Made by a program: the position numbers and the translations under genes. The notes under the pieces were generated by a model. The model was given only the letters and a program-made list of their open reading frames with translations. It was not told where the DNA came from and searched no databases. A stretch of 64,000 nucleotides of DNA from Liopterus haemorrhoidalis (Eukaryota > Arthropoda > Insecta > Coleoptera > Dytiscidae): positions 19,752,092 through 19,816,091 of the forward strand of contig OZ020611.1 in assembly GCA_963971575.1 (NCBI GenBank). The letters are read 5' to 3'. Below are positions 59,166 through 64,000 of this stretch, piece after piece; positions within the stretch are counted from its first letter, which is position 1, and each line of letters starts with the position of its first letter.

Positions 59166-59454
59166 TACTTGCACAAGTTACTGGCATCGTGTAACCGGGC
59201 CATAAGGTTAAAGATAAGGTATGTAAAACAATAACAATATTTTTACTGTTTTTTGTTATAGGTAAATCAATAACAATATTTGTGAAGATATATCGATGTA
59301 AATCAATTATGTTTTGTTTATTCTAATAACTATATCAATAGCCAATGTTAATTATCGAGATATTGTGAACCTTATTATTTCTGCAAATAGACAGTATTGT
59401 CTTTTTTTACATTTAACCCTCAAATTCAATTATAAGGCGGAACTCTTCGTAATT

Positions 59455-59657
59455 TACAGTTCTCTCCTACACTGCGAGGCATGTTTTGAATGTGGTCGAA
59501 GCCTTCCTGTGGAATGGTGTTTCATGCAATCTGAATCTCATTTCTGATGCGCTGTACATCCATCGAGGGAGCAATTAACTGATCCAACCTTTTAAAACCC
59601 AAACATATTCGATGGACGAAAGACCAGGGGACCTTCCTGGCAACGAAAAAATCGACA
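59455..59657 (-). pseudogene. Tc1-like transposase fragment
   Basis: GRSPGLSSIEYVWV matches the SPDLNPIEHVWD block of Tc1 (with the catalytic Glu kept), followed in another frame by LDQLIAPSMDVQRIRNEI and IPQEGFDHIQNMPR, the usual Tc1 C-terminus. The sequence is cut at 59658 by a 27-bp inverted repeat. Confidence 0.65.
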
Positions 59658-59731
59658 TCCTTCGACTGTTAACATGTGGGAGCAATTTGTTATGCGTGTA
59701 TAACTGCTCCCACATGTTAACAGTCGAAGGA
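59658..59731. repeat. Perfect 27-bp inverted repeat, 20-bp loop
   Basis: TCCTTCGACTGTTAACATGT at the left and its exact complement at the right (59705-59731). Could be facing ends of a Tc1-like element. Confidence 0.8.
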
Positions 59732-59910
59732 TTATATCGCCGTAAATTAATAGGTTTAGAAAACAAAATATTTGAAAACAGTTCAGCCGTGTAATATTAC
59801 ACCCACAATATGCGAATAGCCGACAGAAATCCAATACATTCTAAGTTAGGTAATTTATAGAGTTTAGTTTGTGTGTATATATAATTTCAAATCTGTAATA
59901 TCTCTTAGTT

Positions 59911-59957
59911 TTATTCAACTACTGAAGATGGCTACTTCGTAGCCGAAATGTACGTAT
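59911..59957 (+). ncRNA. Hammerhead ribozyme, second copy, split by a retroelement
   Basis: Identical to 31532-31578 through CTGAAGA, stem II GGCTAC/GTAGCC, GAAA and GTACGTAT. The 3' side of stem I (TAGTG) is now at 60689-60693, beyond the inserted retroelement. Confidence 0.65.
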
Positions 59958-60677
59958 CATCATCATCATCAAGCCTTGTCCATCATCGGGTGATTTTGGA
60001 CTGCCTCTAAAAAGAGCATAGGCTGTCAATAAAATTTCTCCATCTAACTCGTCTATCTGCCATAGGCTTCAAGTCGGTGATGTTGTTATAAAGTCTTTTG
60101 TCTTGGTTTTGAGAGCTCCATGCATTTATTTCTAGCAGGGTTGAGCGACGCCAGGTGTTCTTGGGTCGCCCTCTACGCCTACTGCCCTGAGGGTTGTATG
60201 CTAGTGCATATCGACACACTTCGCTAGGAGCCCTTCGAAGAGTGTGCCCTAACCAAACATACTTTCTTCTTTTTATTTGCAAATTAATGTCCATTTGACC
60301 AGTTCTTTCCCACAATTCTACGTTTGATATTCTACGTGGCCAATAAATGCGAAGAATTCTTCGAAGACATCGATTTACAAATACTCGCACTCTTCTCTTG
60401 ATAGCTTCTGTTACGAACCAAGTCTCGCAGCCGTACAGAAGAACTGACGTCACACATGCCCTGAATATGGTAGTTTTCGTGGAAGTACTGTAGATCGCAG
60501 AATTCCATACACGGCTAAGTTGGATAAATGCGCCTCTCGCTTTGCGTATTCTGCTTTCCACATCTAAATCCGCGCCACCGTCCACAGACACAACACCCCC
60601 CAAGTACTGGAAATCATCCACACGCTCGATTTGATGGTTACCGAGCAGTAAAGGTCTATCGGTTTCTGCATTTCTGC
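59958..60677 (-). mobile_element. 5'-truncated RTE-like retroelement with 12-bp duplication
   Basis: AAATGTACGTAT at 59946-59957 and 60678-60689. Inverted orientation: the (GAT)n tail is at the left edge (59958-59970). The empty site is preserved at 31567-31578, which proves the insertion. Confidence 0.88.
60007..60621 (-). CDS. RTE-like ORF2 C-terminus
   Basis: A 204-codon open frame: DDFQYLGGVVSVDGGADLDV, ESRIRKARGAFIQLSRVW, CVTSVLLYGCETW, NRCLRRILRIYWPRRISNVE, LWERTGQMDINLQIKRRKYV, then a GRPKNTWRR motif and a stop. YLG..., LLYG.ETW, W.RRI.N, I..RR..WLGH.LR and GRPK.TWRR are the characteristic thumb and tail motifs of RTE-like ORF2. RT core missing by 5' truncation; no stops, so a young insertion. 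Confidence 0.85.
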   Translation of the reverse strand: MDDFQYLGGVVSVDGGADLDVESRIRKARGAFIQLSRVWNSAIYSTSTKTTIFRACVTSVLLYGCETWFVTEAIKRRVRVFVNRCLRRILRIYWPRRISNVELWERTGQMDINLQIKRRKYVWLGHTLRRAPSEVCRYALAYNPQGSRRRGRPKNTWRRSTLLEINAWSSQNQDKRLYNNITDLKPMADRRVRWRNFIDSLCSF

Positions 60678-60689
60678 AAATGTACGTAT

Positions 60690-61345
60690 AGTGAAAATAA
60701 AATAATTTGTGAAGTAAAGAATCTCTTTAAGTTTACCTTATCCTAAACTTCACGTTAACTCAACAATTAATATTTATAATCAATACAGTTTTGGCATCCA
60801 TTTTACAATTAAGTTATGCGTTAAATTTCCCACCCTCCTTCGTTTGTGAAAATGTGTAGTAGTCCAGACCTGTAGCCTGTAGTATTGATCTAGTATTCGC
60901 TCAGTAAAGTCACGAATGTTCATAATATTGCATACAGTGTGCAACTCTAATGCGATTTGCACAAGGATAATTCTGTTTCAGTTTATTCAGAGGAAAAGTT
61001 ACAGCGCGTTTTGATTACTTTTCCCTTTGCTCTGATGTCATTTCAACTAGAGATGGATTAGATTCTGTTAGTGAGGTGGATTATGTGGATTTTAGAGTTA
61101 TGATCCGTGAAACAATGCCATAATCCTTTAGTGTATTAATGCAGAAAATAGGTGAATGTGTTTTGGCCACGATATTACTGGTTTTATTTTCATTTGATGG
61201 TCAATACAAAAGAACCGAATCGAGCACATTTTATTTGATAACTCTAAACCAATTGTATTGGCATTTAAGGATTAGAAATTTGTGAATATTTCTTTTATTT
61301 ATTTATTTTTTCCAGAAATAAATCTCAGGTTGGCGGACAATAGCA
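60690..61345. other. Continuation of the hammerhead-associated repeat, then unassigned
   Basis: 60690-60775 matches 31579-31665. Beyond it no feature is recognised. Confidence 0.5.
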
Positions 61346-61347
61346 TA

Positions 61348-62567
61348 CGAGGGTTACTTTTTATGATTTTACAAACGACCACTAGATGGCAATATTGAAA
61401 TGTGTCATTACTATTTTCGTAAAATTTTACATTTGTTATTATGAAATCAGTGGCAGCTTATAAATTGACCGAATAGTTTGTTGAACTCGTGAAGATTTTC
61501 GTTGGATGATATTTTATGATTTTAGTAAAGGCCTAACTCAACACCAATACCTACATAGATTCGTTTCGTTCAACTTTTGGTAATGAAACACCATCAGATA
61601 AGACTGTTTGCAATTGGTTTGCAGAATTTCGTCCTGGTCGTGCATCCGTCAGTGATGAATCTCGTGAAGGTCGACCAAAATCGGTTGCGATTAAAAAAAC
61701 ATTGATGCTGTGCTCAAAATGATTGAAGAAGATCGGCATGTGACTTACCGTGAGATAGTGGTATATCGCAGACTGCAATACATTCGATTTTGCATGAACA
61801 TTTAGCTGTGAAAAAGATCTGTTCCCAATGGATTCCGCAATATTTGACCGAAGCTCAAAAAAAGGCTCGTGTTGATTGGTGTAAGGGAATGCTAAAAAAT
61901 TCAACACAGGCACTGTAAAATCCGTATACAACATCATTACAACTGACGAAACTTAGATTTATTCATATTAACCAGAAACTAAGCAACAATTTACTGTTTG
62001 GGTCTTCAAAGATGAACCGAAACCCACAAAAGTTGTTCGTTCACGAAGCACTCCTAAGAAAATGCTGGCCTTTTTCTTCGGTTGTACTGGACATGTCGCA
62101 ACCATTCCTTTATAGGATCAGAGAACAGTTAATGCTGTATGGTATGCAACAATTTGTTTGCCAAAAATCATCGACAAAATCAGGAAAAACGGCTAAAAAC
62201 GTCGCGTCATTATTCATCATAACAATTCACACTCCCACACAGAACTTCAAACAATTGATTATTTGAGGGAGAAAAACATCAAATTAATATCGCATTGCCC
62301 GTATTCACCTAATTTATCGCCTAACGACTTTTTTGTTCCCCAATGTCAAACAAAAAATGCGTGGACAGCGATTTTCATCACCTCAAAAAGCTGTTGAAGC
62401 CTTCGAAAACCATGTTTTTGAGATACCAACTTCAGAGTGGAAAAAATGTTTCGAGAATTGGTTTGAACGCATGCAAAAGTGTATAAATCTTAAAAGCGAA
62501 AGAGTTAGTCCCAAAAAAATATTTTTTTCTTTCTTAGTTTTTGGAAAAACTTAAAAGGTAGCCCTCG
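61348..62567 (+). mobile_element. mariner element, copy 2 (near full length, dead)
   Basis: CGAGGGTTACTTTTTATGAT at the left, AAAAGGTAGCCCTCG at the right, TA at 61346-61347 and 62568-62569. The transposase reads in pieces: DKTVCNWFAEFRPGRASVSD, ESREGRPKSVAIKK, KSVYNIITTDET (then a stop where TW is usual), YSPNLSPNDFF and WKKCFENWFERMQKC. The second catalytic block is HHNNS where HHDNA is expected, so Asp is lost. Same family as 5409-6655. Confidence 0.88.
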
Positions 62568-62569
62568 TA

Positions 62570-63040
62570 AATAGCTATGAAGACCTGAAATGTATGAAAA
62601 TTCACATTTCACAATAATGTTTTTTCTTTCAATAATTCTTTCAGGTCTCCATTGTATTAAATAACTTCCCCAACACACAAAAGTCTAGTTTAAGAGATTT
62701 ATTTGAAGCAAAGATCACAAAATTTTGTAGCATATATTTCTAAAATTGGTCTATAAAATAAAACGTAATGTTACATATTCACCCTATTTAGGGGAGGGTA
62801 ATGGGTGATGGGTGCGAGTGTCAGCTAAGACATTTAAATAAACAGGCCATGGTGATGTGCAGAGTAGGTAGTGGCAACGCAACCGAAGAAAAAGACCCCA
62901 GGCATTATGATATTACCCCGGCACCCTCAGTGCATCCAACACACCACCCTCACCCTGCACCCTACACCCCGCACCCAGCCCTGTTACATCTTCATAGAGG
63001 GGATTCTCAAACTGTGGTCATTGCAATATATGAATGTACG
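62570..63040. other. No gene recognised
   Basis: 62583-62620 resembles the 3' end of the (CTGT)n family (ACCTGAAATGTATGAAAATT). A CCC/CAC-rich run at 62895-62980 gives accidental open frames. Confidence 0.5.
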
Positions 63041-63041
63041 T

Positions 63042-63461
63042 GGGGCGTTTGAAAATTAATCGGCCTAGGCAAGAAAACACAACATTTTTGGAAAAACACA
63101 ATTTATTTCTCAACATAGTCTCCTTTTAGAACTATACACTTTGTCCAACGATTCTCCAATATCTCGAAGCCCTCAAAATAGGCCTCTATTTCAGCGATGA
63201 CCTCCTCATTCGACCCAAATCTCTTACCACCGAGCCATTTCTTCAAGTTTGGAAATAAATAATAGTCGCAGGGAATCAAATCTGTCGATTATGGTGGATG
63301 AGGAACCAATTCGTAGCGCAATTCATGGAGTTTTGCCATTGCGACTGCGCACTTGTGGATCGGTGCGTCGTTTTGGTGGAACAGCACTTTTTTATTCGCC
63401 AAATGCGGTCGCTTTCGCTTCAAATTGGCGTCAAATCGGTCCAACAGCTCTGCATAATATT
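63042..63461 (-). pseudogene. mariner transposase C-terminal half, cut by an insertion
   Basis: Minus strand: YYAELLDRFDANLKRKRPHL, ANKKVLFHQNDAPIHKCAVA, ELRYELVPHPP, a stop, then DYYLFPNLKKWLGGKRFGSN and ENRWTKCIVLKGDYVEK. The block usually written HQDNAP is HQNDAP here, shifting the catalytic Asp by one, and one stop interrupts. Upstream part is missing: at 63462 an unrelated sequence begins. Confidence 0.8.
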
Positions 63462-64000
63462 GTCACGGGGTGAATTCAAGAACGGAATCTTTTCTACAAA
63501 ATTTATTATATAATATTAATTTACATCAGAATACAATTGTTGGTCAAAATGGCTGCTGGTGTTGTCCGTTAGAAGCTGATGTAAGTCTCATTCTTGCCCG
63601 ACACGTTCTTGTAGACGACACTCACATCTCGTGTTGGTGGCTTCAACAACTGGGCTGGTCTTTGGCAGCGTGCTCACAAGAATGACTACCACTTGACTAC
63701 CAAGAATGACTAACCACAACTCTATTTCCTAAGACTATTTTATAACTGTTAACCAGGACACTATGACGTCAGGTCCTACCTCAATTTTTTTGGAAACATT
63801 ATTCATTTGTGTAATTGTTGGCAGCAATTAAAGACCATAGTCGGCACAATTGAATAATGTTTATCAACACATTAGAATGTTGTTCAAAACTTATGTTGAC
63901 AAACACGCAAAATTCTGCACATTCTTTAATTGCCACAACCGTACGTCAGCAACCTTGACCTACACGGCTTAAAAGCCGCTCAAAGAATTGGGATATTAGA
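63462..64000 (+). mobile_element. Putative LTR, running off the window
   Basis: Starts TGTCACGGGGTGAATTCAAG exactly where the mariner frame is cut. TGT-start, no frame, and a hairpin-like ACGGCTTAAAAGCCGC near 63964. Without the other end this is only a suggestion. Confidence 0.35.

Larger units (their letters stand above)
58159..59202. mobile_element. Harbinger-like element (TAA duplication) carrying a mariner
   Basis: TGGCTCAGTTACACGATGC at the left, GCATCGTGTAACCGGGCCA at the right, TAA outside both (58156-58158 and 59203-59205). The interior 58185-58340 is rich in ACTGGCACAAGT-type words. At 58600 a mariner has inserted. Confidence 0.75.

Noticed and set aside
62801..63059. Two overlapping frames rich in His and Pro
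   Set aside because: Result of a CACCC-rich run; no further support.

Overview
The window is eukaryotic, AT-rich, intron-bearing DNA, almost certainly from an arthropod and most likely an insect. The evidence is one spliced otopetrin-type proton-channel gene, several mariner families typical of insects, and many hAT, PIF/Harbinger-like, CACTA-like and non-LTR elements, including a tRNA-derived SINE. No rRNA, bacterial operon or CRISPR array was seen.

The only host gene I can support is the otopetrin gene on the + strand. Three coding exons are visible at 21688-21861, 25199-25359 and 32471-33631. Their phases join cleanly (1 then 0) and they encode everything from a Ser/Asp/Glu-rich cytoplasmic segment to the C-terminus. 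The exons for the N-terminus and the first two membrane helices are not recognised here and probably lie upstream of position 1. The two introns (about 3.3 and 7.1 kb) are full of transposons.

Everything else is a layered graveyard of mobile DNA. Left part (1-20.9 kb): a HARBI1-like pseudogene split by a SINE; a 2.4 kb hAT with an 8-bp target duplication that carries a nested CACTA-like element and a (CTGT)n-bearing element; a mariner; two tandem (CTGT)n elements; RT fragments; a second hAT with CATCGATG repeats and an internal 129-bp palindrome; a young 5'-truncated non-LTR insertion; and an irritans-like mariner split by another retroelement. Middle (20.9-33.6 kb): the otopetrin exons with an intact hAT, a large inverted repeat, Harbinger-like MITEs, more (CTGT)n elements and a hammerhead-ribozyme motif. 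Right part (33.6-64 kb): hATs with 8-bp duplications, a perfect-looking 97-bp palindrome with a hammerhead motif in each arm, decayed transposases (hAT, mariner, Tc1, KRBA2-like), a DD41D mariner nested in a Harbinger-like element, a retroelement inserted exactly inside a second hammerhead copy, a near full-length mariner, and a putative LTR running off the end.

The most interesting signals are: (i) hammerhead self-cleaving RNA motifs at four loci; (ii) a mobile family combining near-terminal inverted repeats, a highly variable (CTGT)n tract and a tRNA-like A/B-box module; (iii) three decayed copies of an uncharacterised protein family marked by GAVSDEQGERFHQDI, one of them inside a CACTA-like TIR element; and (iv) a set of hAT elements with different palindromic subterminal motifs. 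All family names come from motif recognition by eye; no database search was run.
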